This document shows positions 52,925-62,526 of a DNA stretch of 64,000 nucleotides, piece after piece. The translations under genes were made by a program, and so were the position numbers. Source of the DNA: Pseudomonas khavaziana (GTDB lineage: Bacteria > Pseudomonadota > Gammaproteobacteria > Pseudomonadales > Pseudomonadaceae); the NCBI RefSeq assembly GCF_019145205.1, contig NZ_JAHSTT010000002.1, forward strand, positions 186,001 to 250,000. The letters are read 5' to 3'. The notes under the pieces were generated by a model. It was not told the origin of the DNA, did no database searches, and was given only the letters and a program-made list of their open reading frames with translations. Positions within the stretch are counted from its first letter, which is position 1, and each line of letters opens with the position of its first letter.

Positions 52925-55900
52925 AATATCCCTTCATAACCATTGCCCCAGTCCCCATAACGCCGCTGATGCGTGCCTCTTTTCCAATCAGCCTTCGTCG
53001 TAAGGTCCCACCAGGTTTTAGTTTTAGTTTCATACACATCGGGAAGACGTTGTCCTGACTTCGATACCTCCAAGTGACCCAGTGATGGGTCATTTTTCAC
53101 CCTGGTTTTGAAGTTTGCATCAATTCGCTGCCCTACGTACCGGCGATAGCGAGAACGTGCTTGTCCGAGATCACCTCTGTCATAGGCCCGTTTAACTGCC
53201 GCTCTCTGTCTCGGGGTCAACGACCTTTGTGGGTTACTGTAGATAGCCTTTCTAGCCGCATTGGCGTGTGCCTGCAGCTTAGCAGTGGTTGAGCCGCACG
53301 GGGCCCATCCCAACGGATCGATCCATCCGTAAGGGTTAGGAGAATACTGATAAAGGTTAAAACCTCCTGCCAGCCCGACAGGGTCCGGCGTTGTAAAACG
53401 CCCCACATCGGGATCATAAAACCGAAATGTATTGAAATGCAGTCCCGTTTCCCGGTCTAGGTACTGCCCTTGAAACCGTAGGTTTTGCTCTTCAATGTAA
53501 TGGGGTTCCCGAACCTCCGCCAATGTGCGGCCCCACACCTCATAACACGCCCGCCAGGTAACTTGCCCATCGGCCTCGGTCAGTTGCTCCGGGAGTCCGT
53601 TCAAGTCATTGTGGTAGTAGCGGATCTTTTGCAATGACCCGCTGCCGTCGATTCGGGCCAGAGGTTCATAGCCGTCCCCTTCGTATATATAAAGACTGGT
53701 CTGGCTGTGTTTGTACTCCTGTAAAAGGCGTAAACCATCCCAGATGAAATCCGTCTGGCTCAACAAATGGTCATTGTAATCGTGCTCAGTTTTCTTGATG
53801 CGCCGTCCGAGTGGGTCATAAGTCATTCTGACCACGTTGCCGTTGTCATTTCGCACTTCAACCAGCCGACTTTCAGCATCGTAGGCAAAGCACTGCAAGC
53901 CATGAGCAGCGCTGCGCTTCTCGATCATCCGGCCTAAAGCATCGTATGCATAACGTTTGTCTTGATAGGTAAGTAGGCGATTATGCCGTACGAGACCACC
54001 ATGATTTGGGCTGTCCAGCAGATTGGCTGCGTCGTCATAGGCATAGGTTTCGGTGCGGCCAGCCTGATGGCTTAAAAGAACCCGATCGGTACTGTCGTAA
54101 CCCAGGTGCTCTTGGCGATCGTGCTGGCGGTCAACGCGACGCCGGCCGATCAGATTATCACTAGGGTCGTAGCTGTAGTCGGTCTCGACCAAAGGCGGAA
54201 GTTGCCAAGGCTGATCGATGCTGCGGCGCTGGCGTGAGCGAACCCTGCCACTTCGATCGTAGGCGGTACTCGTCTTCATTTGGCCCTGAGTACGCTGCAC
54301 TTGGCGATGCAAGCGATCACGTTCGAAGTCGCTGATGACTTTGCCATCGATATTCAACTGATGCAGGTGACCGCTGCCATAGTAGAGCCTGTTCAACCAT
54401 CGACCGTCGGGCAAGCCGGTCTGGATCAGGTTTCCCAGTTCATCGTAACGATGCTGCACAGACCCTGCCGAGCTTTGCTCTTCAAGCAGTTGTCCCAGCG
54501 CGTCATAGTTGAAACCGAGTACCTGTTGGCGACCGTCAGGGGCGGTGAAGGTGACACCGACCAGTTGGTCGTTCAGGTCGTGCTCATAAACGGTGGTGCC
54601 GTCCGCGGTGGTTTTACTGACCAGGCGTCCAACGGGATCACGCTCGAACTGGTGCGACAGCGGTGTTACCGGCTCGCCCTCGGTCCCCGGTAGATAGTTC
54701 ACGGCTACAACGTCGTCCAGTGAGTCGTAGGTGTAACAGCGCCGGGTTTGATCCAGATCCTGCTGCTGCACCATGCGGTCGGCTGCGTCCCACTCAAAAC
54801 GATAGCTCTCGCCATTCTCATTGGTCAGCTTGCACAGTCGTCCGTAGGCATCATGATCGAATTTGACCGAACGGTTATGCGCGTCCCAGCGTTGTTTGAC
54901 CAGGCCGCGAACGTCATAGGCATAGCGTGTGGTGCTGCCGGCAGGGTCAACATGGGCAGTCAGATAACCATTTGCGCTGCGCTCGAACAGTTCGACGCGG
55001 CCATCCGGAAGCCGACATTCCAGAAGTAGCCCCTGAGGGCCGTATCGGTAGCGTACCGATTCGCCTTCGGCATTGGTCTGCAACGCCAGATTGCCAAACG
55101 CGTCGTATTGATAACGGGTCGGATAGCCCGAACAATCTACCTCTTCGACCAGTTGGCCCCATTCGTTCCAATGCAGTGTCCTGGTTTTCTGCGTCGCATC
55201 AATGATGCGTACGGGCTGCCCGAAACCGTCATACACGTAGCGGGTGCAGTGTCCGAGGGGGTCGATTTCTTCGATGCAGTTGCCACGCTGATCATAGCGA
55301 TAGTGCCAACTGTTACCCGCCGGGTCGGTTTCCACTTGGGGCAATGCCCAGTGTTCCAGCCACTGCGTGCCGCTGGTTCTGGCCAGTGGGTCGATGACTG
55401 CACTCAAGTTGCCTGACGCGTCGTAGTTGAAGTGCCACTGGCCGTCTTGCGGGTCAATGGCACCCACCAATTGGCGTTCTTCGTTCCAATCGAATTGCCA
55501 GGTATGGCCCAGGTTATCGACGTAGCGAGTGATCTGGTACTGCGGGTTCCAATGCCGGGTGCTGACCCGCATAAGCCCGTCAGTGACGTGGGTGATACCA
55601 GCGTCCAGATCGTAGTCGAACGTGTATTGATCACCTGCATCGCTCCAGTGGCGACTGACGCGCCATTCCGGGCCTTGCGGTCCAAGCACCTCAGCCCATT
55701 GGTAGAAGCAGCGCAAACCACTTGAACGCTGGTGTTCGATCATGCGCCGCGCGCTGTCGTAGGCAAAGCGCCTTTGGGTCACGCCTTGTGCATCCATGAC
55801 CTCGGCCAAGTCGCCGTTGTGGTCATAGCGATAGCTGACCAGCACGTCGCTGCGCGCGTCAAAATGCTCTTGGCGCAAGTAACGCCGTTCGATATGGCTC

Positions 55901-57300
55901 ACGCGCCGTGGGTGTTGGGCCGAATAGTTCAGTTCGACGTGCATCAAGTCGTGGGTATCGCGCAGGCGATACAGCCGCCCCTGAGTGTCATAGTCGAGAA
56001 AGATTCGCCCTTCGTTGCGATCACCCAGCAACTGCAGGCGCATCCGAGAGCCGTTCAGCGGGTCGGGCTCGAACAGCCGATACAGGCCGTCGATACTCTC
56101 GATCAAGACCGCGCCGTCGCCGCTGCGCCTGACCACAAGACCCTCGACTGGGTCGAACGCCCCGCCTGACAGGGGGACGTAACCGATATCCAGGCGGCGC
56201 CCCTGCTCATCAATGTAAAACAGTTTTTCGTCTATATCGATCTCGACGGATACCTCATAGGCGACGCTCCACCCCGCACCCAAGAGTCCGTGGTTCCGTG
56301 TGTCGAGACTGCTGTAGAAACGCTGCCAATCTATTGGGAGCAGGCCTGCAAGCACAAAATCCAGTTCATCCTCATCGCCTAGAATCTTGGCACCGGTCGC
56401 GCTGTGCACCGGGTTGGGCGAGCCGTTCATGGCGTTTTTGAGGGCAGAGGTTATCTTGCTGGTCCCATAGGAGACGCCTGCCCCTACCAGCACGCTGCCG
56501 AACAGGCAGGGTAGTTTGCTCCAGAAACATCTCACGTTGCCGCGCAGCATCAATAAAGCAGTAATCGCCAGGCCCACCCCCGGTGTTTTCCCACTCCGAA
56601 TCTCCTGCACCACAATGGTCTCGCCACCAATGCGCACATCCGGAGAAATCAGGCCCTCGGCCGTCCCAATCTTGGCATCGCAGGTACTGCGATCACCGCT
56701 GCGCGCAGCAGGCTGGCCATTGATGAATACCGAGCTGGAACCTTCGGCAATGAATTGCAGCGGCATGGGCGGGTGCTTGTTGCACGCCACGGTGTCCAGT
56801 GGGCAAGGCTTGGTGCCGGGGGCGGGGGAGGCGACGGTCGGGCGCCACATCTGCGAGAAAAACTCGCCGGCCATGTCCAGGAAGCTGGGGGCCGAGGGTT
56901 CGCTGGGCGGAACTGAAACAGCGGTCATCTTGCCAGCTGCGCGGGCAGCCTTTTTACCATTGATGAAGACGTTTTCCGAGCCGCTGGTGATGAAGGCGTC
57001 GATCACTGGCGGAAATACCCAGTTGGCGGCGGACTCGCACCAACTGGATATTTTCAGGTCGGCGCCCGTGAGTCCTGCGGTGATACCGACGACAGCACCG
57101 ACCACCAGTACCAGGGCAACGCCGCCGGTGGCGATGGTTGCGCCGGTCGTGATGGCAACCGCCGCCGCGACGGCAAGACAGCCCACGTAGGTGATCGCCG
57201 CATAGGCGGCCACTTCCAGCACACCTCCGAGAATGTCGGCCATCACCGAGGTGTGCAGCAGTGCGTCGCCTTCTCGGGCAGCCCAGAGGTCATCACTCAT
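52918..57300 (-). CDS. PAAR-Rhs type VI effector with variable C-terminal toxin domain
   Basis: 1460 aa. An N-terminal prePAAR-like segment with paired hydrophobic helices (about 22-80: 'VLEVAAYAAITYVGCLAVAAAVAI', 'GGVALVLVVGAVVGITAGL') leads to PAAR motifs ('GSENVFINGKKAARA', 'GSSSVFINGQPAARSGDRSTCD', to about residue 245). A further hydrophobic stretch follows (about 262-300), then an Rhs/YD-repeat shell (about 320-1310) and the core end 'FYDPDVGRFTTPDPVGL...NLYQYSPNPYGWIDPLGW' at residue 1332. The last 128 residues are the toxin tail (plus-strand 52918-53304), ending 'WWDLTTKADWKRG...GYEGILW'. The tail is AT-richer than the shell. The stop overlaps the putative immunity gene; the Eag chaperone and VgrG genes are immediately upstream. 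Confidence 0.9.
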   Translation of the reverse strand: MSDDLWAAREGDALLHTSVMADILGGVLEVAAYAAITYVGCLAVAAAVAITTGATIATGGVALVLVVGAVVGITAGLTGADLKISSWCESAANWVFPPVIDAFITSGSENVFINGKKAARAAGKMTAVSVPPSEPSAPSFLDMAGEFFSQMWRPTVASPAPGTKPCPLDTVACNKHPPMPLQFIAEGSSSVFINGQPAARSGDRSTCDAKIGTAEGLISPDVRIGGETIVVQEIRSGKTPGVGLAITALLMLRGNVRCFWSKLPCLFGSVLVGAGVSYGTSKITSALKNAMNGSPNPVHSATGAKILGDEDELDFVLAGLLPIDWQRFYSSLDTRNHGLLGAGWSVAYEVSVEIDIDEKLFYIDEQGRRLDIGYVPLSGGAFDPVEGLVVRRSGDGAVLIESIDGLYRLFEPDPLNGSRMRLQLLGDRNEGRIFLDYDTQGRLYRLRDTHDLMHVELNYSAQHPRRVSHIERRYLRQEHFDARSDVLVSYRYDHNGDLAEVMDAQGVTQRRFAYDSARRMIEHQRSSGLRCFYQWAEVLGPQGPEWRVSRHWSDAGDQYTFDYDLDAGITHVTDGLMRVSTRHWNPQYQITRYVDNLGHTWQFDWNEERQLVGAIDPQDGQWHFNYDASGNLSAVIDPLARTSGTQWLEHWALPQVETDPAGNSWHYRYDQRGNCIEEIDPLGHCTRYVYDGFGQPVRIIDATQKTRTLHWNEWGQLVEEVDCSGYPTRYQYDAFGNLALQTNAEGESVRYRYGPQGLLLECRLPDGRVELFERSANGYLTAHVDPAGSTTRYAYDVRGLVKQRWDAHNRSVKFDHDAYGRLCKLTNENGESYRFEWDAADRMVQQQDLDQTRRCYTYDSLDDVVAVNYLPGTEGEPVTPLSHQFERDPVGRLVSKTTADGTTVYEHDLNDQLVGVTFTAPDGRQQVLGFNYDALGQLLEEQSSAGSVQHRYDELGNLIQTGLPDGRWLNRLYYGSGHLHQLNIDGKVISDFERDRLHRQVQRTQGQMKTSTAYDRSGRVRSRQRRSIDQPWQLPPLVETDYSYDPSDNLIGRRRVDRQHDRQEHLGYDSTDRVLLSHQAGRTETYAYDDAANLLDSPNHGGLVRHNRLLTYQDKRYAYDALGRMIEKRSAAHGLQCFAYDAESRLVEVRNDNGNVVRMTYDPLGRRIKKTEHDYNDHLLSQTDFIWDGLRLLQEYKHSQTSLYIYEGDGYEPLARIDGSGSLQKIRYYHNDLNGLPEQLTEADGQVTWRACYEVWGRTLAEVREPHYIEEQNLRFQGQYLDRETGLHFNTFRFYDPDVGRFTTPDPVGLAGGFNLYQYSPNPYGWIDPLGWAPCGSTTAKLQAHANAARKAIYSNPQRSLTPRQRAAVKRAYDRGDLGQARSRYRRYVGQRIDANFKTRVKNDPSLGHLEVSKSGQRLPDVYETKTKTWWDLTTKADWKRGTHQRRYGDWGNGYEGILW

Positions 57301-57314
57301 TGCTCAGGCTCGAC

Positions 57315-57749
57315 TCAAGGCGTAGCGCAAAAGGTGAGCGTGTTTTTCAGCGTTGCCCAATGCGCCGCCTCGGCAGGCCCCAGGGGCTGGGTCTTGACGT
57401 AACTCAGGGCGACCAGGTTGCGTGTGCCGGGTATCTGCATTGCCAACTGATATTGGTAAATATTGTCGCTGCCCTTGTTGAAACGGTTCTGCACTTCAAA
57501 GGCGTCGATGTCCTGCGCCGGCCCGACCTTAACCGCCTGGGCCGGGGAATAGCGAAGGTCCTTGACCTGCTGTTCGAGTTTTTTCAGCTGGCCTTCGAAA
57601 TTGCTTTGCAGGCTCTCGCCATCCGCCAACGGGCTGCGGCTCACCACCAGGGTAGTACCCAACTTGGCGAACTTGAGGATATTGATCGAGGTGTCTTGTA
57701 CCTCAGTGTCCGGCAAGGTGAACTGTGCTTCGTTGATCAGGTAATTCAT
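57315..57749 (-). CDS. DUF1795 Eag-type chaperone for the PAAR-Rhs effector
   Basis: 144 aa, a single DcrB/DUF1795 domain: 'INEAQFTLPDTEVQDTSINIL', 'TTLVVSRSPLADGESLQSNFEGQLKKLEQQVKDL' and 'YQYQLAMQIPGTRNLVALSYVKTQPL'. DUF1795 proteins (EagR/EagT6) bind the hydrophobic N-terminal helices of prePAAR effectors and load them on VgrG. It lies 14 nt upstream of rhs and 15 nt downstream of vgrG in the same direction, exactly the expected place. Confidence 0.88.
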   Translation of the reverse strand: MNYLINEAQFTLPDTEVQDTSINILKFAKLGTTLVVSRSPLADGESLQSNFEGQLKKLEQQVKDLRYSPAQAVKVGPAQDIDAFEVQNRFNKGSDNIYQYQLAMQIPGTRNLVALSYVKTQPLGPAEAAHWATLKNTLTFCATP

Positions 57750-57764
57750 GGTGAAGAAATCTCG

Positions 57765-59711
57765 TTATTGACCAGCGCCGGGCTTGCCGGGGAATTTTGA
57801 TTCGACGGCGGACTTGATCGTGTCTTGCACGCCTTGGGCGCCGGGCGATGTGCCCTTGTCGCTGCCCAGGTTGATATCCAGCTTGCCCTTCGTCTGGATC
57901 TTGCTGCTGCCGGTGGAAAACAGGTTGAACGAGCCACAGGTCAGGTTGATGTCCCCGCCTGCCTTGAGCTCGATCACACTGTCCCCGCACACCAAGCGAA
58001 GACACTCTCCGGCTTCGATGGTGTAGTGCGTGGCGGCGCTGTCCGACTTGGCCCCACCCACAATCACGGTATCGTTGTTGCGCACCACCCGCAGGCGGTT
58101 ATTTCCAATGGTCACCGTCTCGTTGTGGCCAATACTCTTATTGCGGTCATGCCCCACCGAGTGGCTTTCATCCACCTCCACCACGATGTCTTGGTTACGC
58201 TCGGCATGGATGTACAACTGCTCCAGCCCCTTCTTGTCCTCCATGCGGATTTCATTGAAGTTGGCCGGCGTGCCGCCTTTGCTCGAGCGGCTTTTCATGC
58301 CGCTTTGGGTCGCGTTTTCCGGCAGATCGTAGGGCACGGTCTGCTCGGCGTTGTAGACGCGGCCAGTGATGATCGGACGGTCGGGGTCGCCTTCGAGGAA
58401 GCTGACGATCACTTCCTGGCCGATCCGTGGAATCTGCATCGACCCCCAGTTCTTGCCGGCCCAGGATTGCGACACACGAATCCAGCACGAGCTGTTCTCG
58501 TTGGACTGGTCGTGACGGTCCCAGTAGAAGTGCACCTTCACGCGGCCGTATTGGTCGGTCCAGATTTCTTCGCCTTTGGGGCCGACCACCAAGGCGGTTT
58601 GCGGGCCTTTGACGATGGGGCGGTGGGTGTTGGCCAGCGGGCGGAAGCTCTGTTGGGCGTCGATGCAGGTCAGGCTGCTTTCGAACTGGGCCGAGCCCGA
58701 GCCACCGCCGCTTTCCAGGCTTTCCTGGACGATGTAGTAGCGGCAGCCGACGATCAGGTATTCGCGGTTCTGGTCCTGGCGGCTGAAGCCGGTGAGGCTG
58801 AACAGATGGCCGGAGCCCAGGCCCCGCGCATTGCCGGCGAACTCGATCTGCTCATGCAGGGTTTGCAGCGCTTCGATGCGGGTGCGTGCGTAGTGTTCGC
58901 CATCTGCGCTTTGCACGTAGGTGCCGGGGTAGTCGTACAGCGGGTAGTCGCCGGCGGTGTGCGGGCGCGGCATGGCCGAGCGCACGTCGATGCTGGCGCT
59001 GGGGCGCTGGAAGTCGTAGTCGTTCAGCTCCAGTGAGCCCGGCTGCACCTCCTGCGCCAAATGCCAATTGTGCATATGGTCGCGTTCGCGCTGTTGCTCG
59101 TCCTTGGGGTAGTAGGGGATCGACGCGTAGCCTGGCACCGTGGTGTGGGCGCCGTAGGCGTCGGCCAGCACCAGTACATGGCGGTCCTGTTCGTGGCGGA
59201 AGAAGTAGTAGATGCCTTCCTGTTCCATCAGGCGGCTGACGAAATCGAAACTGGTCTCGCGGTACTGCACGCAGTATTCCCACTCGCGATACGGTCGGCT
59301 CAGGGCGTCTTCGAAGTCGGAAAAACCCAGGTCGCGGAACACCTGCTTGATGATCTGCGGGATGCTCAGGTTCTGGAAAATCCGGCAGTCTGAGGTGCGG
59401 CTGAGCAACCACAGCCATGGGCGCAAGGTCACCTGGTAACTGGCGAACTGGCCTTGGTCGATATTCTGGCTGCAACGGGCGACGATGCCGTGGAAATGCC
59501 GCTCGCCGCCGTCCGCCAGTTGCAGGCCCACGCTCATGGGCTTGCCGAGCAACTGGTTGAGGTCGATGTTGGCGTCCAGGGACGTCAGTTGCAGCTCATA
59601 GTTGAACAGCCTGCCCAGCTCTTCACCGCCGCCCATTTCATTGAGCAACAACACATCCGGCCCGAGGGGGCTGGTGATCTTGGCCAGGCGTGAGGCTTGG
59701 TTGAATAGCAT
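57765..59711 (-). CDS. vgrG: Type VI secretion tip protein VgrG
   Basis: 648 aa. The gp27-like N-terminus ('GRLFNYELQLTSLDANIDLNQLLGKPM', 'HFHGIVARCSQ') is followed by the gp5-like OB fold ('GRVKVHFYWDRHDQSNENSSCWIRVSQSWAG') and a beta-helix of repeated 'IGHNETVTIGNNR'-like turns. It ends in a short Lys/Pro/Gly tail (SKFPGKPGAGQ), so no extra effector domain is fused. It forms the puncturing trimer that carries the PAAR-Rhs protein. Start 59711 follows GGGTTAACCG, a weak ribosome site. Confidence 0.95.
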   Translation of the reverse strand: MLFNQASRLAKITSPLGPDVLLLNEMGGGEELGRLFNYELQLTSLDANIDLNQLLGKPMSVGLQLADGGERHFHGIVARCSQNIDQGQFASYQVTLRPWLWLLSRTSDCRIFQNLSIPQIIKQVFRDLGFSDFEDALSRPYREWEYCVQYRETSFDFVSRLMEQEGIYYFFRHEQDRHVLVLADAYGAHTTVPGYASIPYYPKDEQQRERDHMHNWHLAQEVQPGSLELNDYDFQRPSASIDVRSAMPRPHTAGDYPLYDYPGTYVQSADGEHYARTRIEALQTLHEQIEFAGNARGLGSGHLFSLTGFSRQDQNREYLIVGCRYYIVQESLESGGGSGSAQFESSLTCIDAQQSFRPLANTHRPIVKGPQTALVVGPKGEEIWTDQYGRVKVHFYWDRHDQSNENSSCWIRVSQSWAGKNWGSMQIPRIGQEVIVSFLEGDPDRPIITGRVYNAEQTVPYDLPENATQSGMKSRSSKGGTPANFNEIRMEDKKGLEQLYIHAERNQDIVVEVDESHSVGHDRNKSIGHNETVTIGNNRLRVVRNNDTVIVGGAKSDSAATHYTIEAGECLRLVCGDSVIELKAGGDINLTCGSFNLFSTGSSKIQTKGKLDINLGSDKGTSPGAQGVQDTIKSAVESKFPGKPGAGQ

Positions 59712-59758
59712 CGGTTAACCCGTAAGTGTCGTAATAACTGAAGAAACCGAGTCCAAGT

Positions 59759-59845
59759 GTGGGAGGGGGCTTGCTCCCGATAGCAGTGTGTCAGTTATGC
59801 ATTGGGTGACTGATTCACCGCTATCGGGAGCAAGCCCCCTCCCAC
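59759..59845. repeat. REPIN-like element (GTGGGAGGGGGC family) between clpV and vgrG
   Basis: 87 bp with the same 26-nt inverted arms. It separates the structural T6SS genes from the vgrG-effector genes and may decouple their messages. Confidence 0.92.
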
Positions 59846-59868
59846 AATTTTTATCGCATTCCGTCAGG

Positions 59869-62526
59869 TCAATCGCTGAAGTCGTAGTGCAATTCATTAT
59901 CCCGGCTGCTGATCCGCACCCCCGCCAGTGCCTTGCTTTCCAACATGCGCGTGAGGAACTCGCGGCTCATGTCCGGCAGCAGGCTGTTGGTGAGGATGGT
60001 GTCGATCATGCGCCCGCCGCTTTCGGTTTCAGTGCAGCGCGAGACGATCAAATCGACTACTGCGTCCTCATAGTCGAACGCGACCTTGTGGGTGTTCTCC
60101 ACGCGCTTCTTGATGCGGTTCAGTTGCAGGCGCGTGATCGCCTTGAGCATCTCGTCGCTCAGCGGATAGTACGGAATGGTCACCAGGCGCCCGAGCAGTG
60201 CCGGCGGAAAAATCTCCAACAGAGGCTGGCGCAGGGCCTTGGCGATCTCTTCCGGCTCAGGGATGTTCGCCGGGTCTTTGCACACCTGGGATATCAGCTC
60301 TGTCCCGGCATTGGTGGTCAACAGGATCAAGGTGTTCTTGAAGTCGATCACCCGGCCTTCGCCGTCTTCCATTACGCCCTTGTCGAACACTTGGAAGAAA
60401 ATCTCGTGCACGTCCGGGTGGGCTTTTTCCACCTCGTCCAGCAGCACCACGCTGTAGGGTTTGCGCCGTACCGCTTCAGTCAGCACACCGCCTTCGCCGT
60501 AGCCGATGTAGCCCGGTGGCGCACCCTTGAGAGTGGACACCGTATGGGCTTCCTGGAACTCGCTCATGTTGATGGTGATCACGTTCTGCTCGCCGCCGTA
60601 CATGGCTTCGGCCAGGGCCAGGGCGGTTTCGGTCTTGCCCACCCCCGAGGTGCCGGCGAGCATGAACACGCCAATCGGCTTGCTCGGGTTGTCGAGGCCG
60701 GCGCGGGAGGTCTGGATGCGCTTGGCGATCATCTGCAGGGCGTGGTCCTGGCCGATAATGCGTTTTTTCAGGTGCTGGTCGAGGTTGAGCACGGTCTCCA
60801 ATTCGTTGCGGGCCATGCGGCCCACCGGGATGCCGGTCCAGTCGGCGACCACTGAGGCCACCGCCTGGTAATCCACGGTCGGCAGGATCAGTGGGGTTTC
60901 ACCTTGCAGGGTGGTGAGGCGCTGTTGCAGGTCGACCAGTTGCGCGCGCAGTTCATCGTTGCCGCTGTCCACCACGCCGGCCTTTTCGCGCAGCGTCGCA
61001 CGGGTAGCGAGCAGTTCATCCACCAGGGCTTTCTCTTCGGCCCAACGGCCTTCCAGGGTCGCCAGGCGTTCGCGCTCGGCGCTCAGCAAGGCTTCGCTGT
61101 TGCTCTGGCGCGCACCAATGGCAATGCCGATGGCATGTTCGCGGGCGATGATCTGCAGCTCGGTCTCCAGCGCTTCGATACGGCGGCGGCTGTCGTCCAC
61201 TTCGGCGGGCACCGCGTGCAGGCTGATGGCGACGCGGGCGCAGGCGGTGTCCAGCAGGCTCACGGATTTGTCCGGCAACTGGCGCGCCGGGATGTAGCGG
61301 TGCGACAGCTTCACGGAGGCTTCCAGGGCTTCATCGAGGATCTGCACCTGGTGGTGTTTTTCCATGGTCGAGGCCACGCCGCGCATCATCAGCAGCGCCT
61401 TGTCTTCCGACGGCTCGGCAACCTGCACCACCTGGAAGCGGCGGGTCAGGGCCGGGTCTTTCTCGATGTGCTTCTTGTACTCGGCCCAGGTGGTGGCGGC
61501 CACGGTACGCAAGGTGCCACGGGCGAGGGCGGGCTTGAGCAGGTTGGCCGCGTCGCCGGTGCCGGCAGCACCACCGGCACCCACCAGGGTATGGGCTTCG
61601 TCGATAAACAGGATGATCGGCTTGGGCGACGCCTGCACGTCTTCGATGACCTGGCGCAGGCGCTGTTCGAACTCGCCTTTCATGCTGGCGCCGGCTTGCA
61701 GCAGGCCCACGTCGAGGCTGCGCAGTTCTACATCCTTCAGGGCCGGTGGTACGTCACCGGCGACAATGCGCAGGGCGAAACCCTCGACCACGGCAGTCTT
61801 GCCTACCCCGGCTTCACCGGTGAGGATCGGGTTGTTCTGGCGCCGACGCATGAGGATATCCACCAGTTGGCGGATCTCTTCGTCACGGCCGACGATAGGG
61901 TCGAGCTTGCCGCTGCGGGCCTGTTCGGTCAGGTCGACAGTGAAGCGCTTGAGCGCTTCCTGCTTGCCCATCGCACTTGGCGCCATCGCGCCACTGGCTT
62001 CGCCCGGCACGGCGCCGGCATTGAAACCGTCGCTGGCCGTCAGTGCGTTTTCCGGCGAGTCACCGACGTATTCGTCAAAGCGCTCGCTCAAGGCTTCGAC
62101 CTTGATCTTGTCGAACTCGGCCGACAACCCCAGCAGCGCATGGCGCAGGCTCGGCGTCTTGAGAATGCCCAGCACCAGATAGCCGGTGCGCACCTGGCTT
62201 TCACCGAACATCAGGCTGCCATACACCCAGCCGCGCTCCACGGCTTCTTCCACATGGGAGGACAGGTCGGTGATCGAGGTGGAGCCGCGTGGCAGGCGGT
62301 CCAGGGCTTCGGTCAGGTCTCGGGCCAGGCGCGCCGGTTCGACGTTGAACTGGCGGATGATGCGGTGCAGGTCCGAGTCCTGCAGTTGCAGCAACTGGTG
62401 AAACCAGTGGGCCAGTTCCACATACGGATTACCGCGCAACTTGCAGAACACGGTGGCGGCTTCGATGGCCTTGTAGGCCACGCTGTTGAGTTTGCCGAAC
62501 AGTGCGGCGCGACTGATTTCACCCAT
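59869..62526 (-). CDS. clpV: Type VI secretion ATPase ClpV (TssH)
   Basis: 885 codons from ATG 62526, preceded by AAGGAATCC; an upstream ATG at 62562 lies in tssG and is rejected. Two AAA+ modules: Walker A GEAGVGKT near residue 235 and GTSGVGKT near 624, with Walker B 'ILFIDEAHTLVGAGG' and 'VVLLDEVEKAHPDV'. The N-domain begins 'ISRAALFGKLNSVAYKAIEAATVFCKLRGNPYVELAHWFHQLL', the sheath-recognising form rather than ClpB. It disassembles the contracted TssBC sheath. Its start overlaps the tssG stop. Confidence 0.96.
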   Translation of the reverse strand: MGEISRAALFGKLNSVAYKAIEAATVFCKLRGNPYVELAHWFHQLLQLQDSDLHRIIRQFNVEPARLARDLTEALDRLPRGSTSITDLSSHVEEAVERGWVYGSLMFGESQVRTGYLVLGILKTPSLRHALLGLSAEFDKIKVEALSERFDEYVGDSPENALTASDGFNAGAVPGEASGAMAPSAMGKQEALKRFTVDLTEQARSGKLDPIVGRDEEIRQLVDILMRRRQNNPILTGEAGVGKTAVVEGFALRIVAGDVPPALKDVELRSLDVGLLQAGASMKGEFEQRLRQVIEDVQASPKPIILFIDEAHTLVGAGGAAGTGDAANLLKPALARGTLRTVAATTWAEYKKHIEKDPALTRRFQVVQVAEPSEDKALLMMRGVASTMEKHHQVQILDEALEASVKLSHRYIPARQLPDKSVSLLDTACARVAISLHAVPAEVDDSRRRIEALETELQIIAREHAIGIAIGARQSNSEALLSAERERLATLEGRWAEEKALVDELLATRATLREKAGVVDSGNDELRAQLVDLQQRLTTLQGETPLILPTVDYQAVASVVADWTGIPVGRMARNELETVLNLDQHLKKRIIGQDHALQMIAKRIQTSRAGLDNPSKPIGVFMLAGTSGVGKTETALALAEAMYGGEQNVITINMSEFQEAHTVSTLKGAPPGYIGYGEGGVLTEAVRRKPYSVVLLDEVEKAHPDVHEIFFQVFDKGVMEDGEGRVIDFKNTLILLTTNAGTELISQVCKDPANIPEPEEIAKALRQPLLEIFPPALLGRLVTIPYYPLSDEMLKAITRLQLNRIKKRVENTHKVAFDYEDAVVDLIVSRCTETESGGRMIDTILTNSLLPDMSREFLTRMLESKALAGVRISSRDNELHYDFSD

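Noticed and set aside
28187..59845. CRISPR array from recurring repeats
   Set aside because: The repeats are inverted pairs scattered over 30 kb, not direct repeats with regular spacers, and no cas genes are present.
59759..59845. T6SS-specific terminator after clpV
   Set aside because: The hairpin is a copy of the interspersed REPIN family found at unrelated loci, so any termination is incidental.
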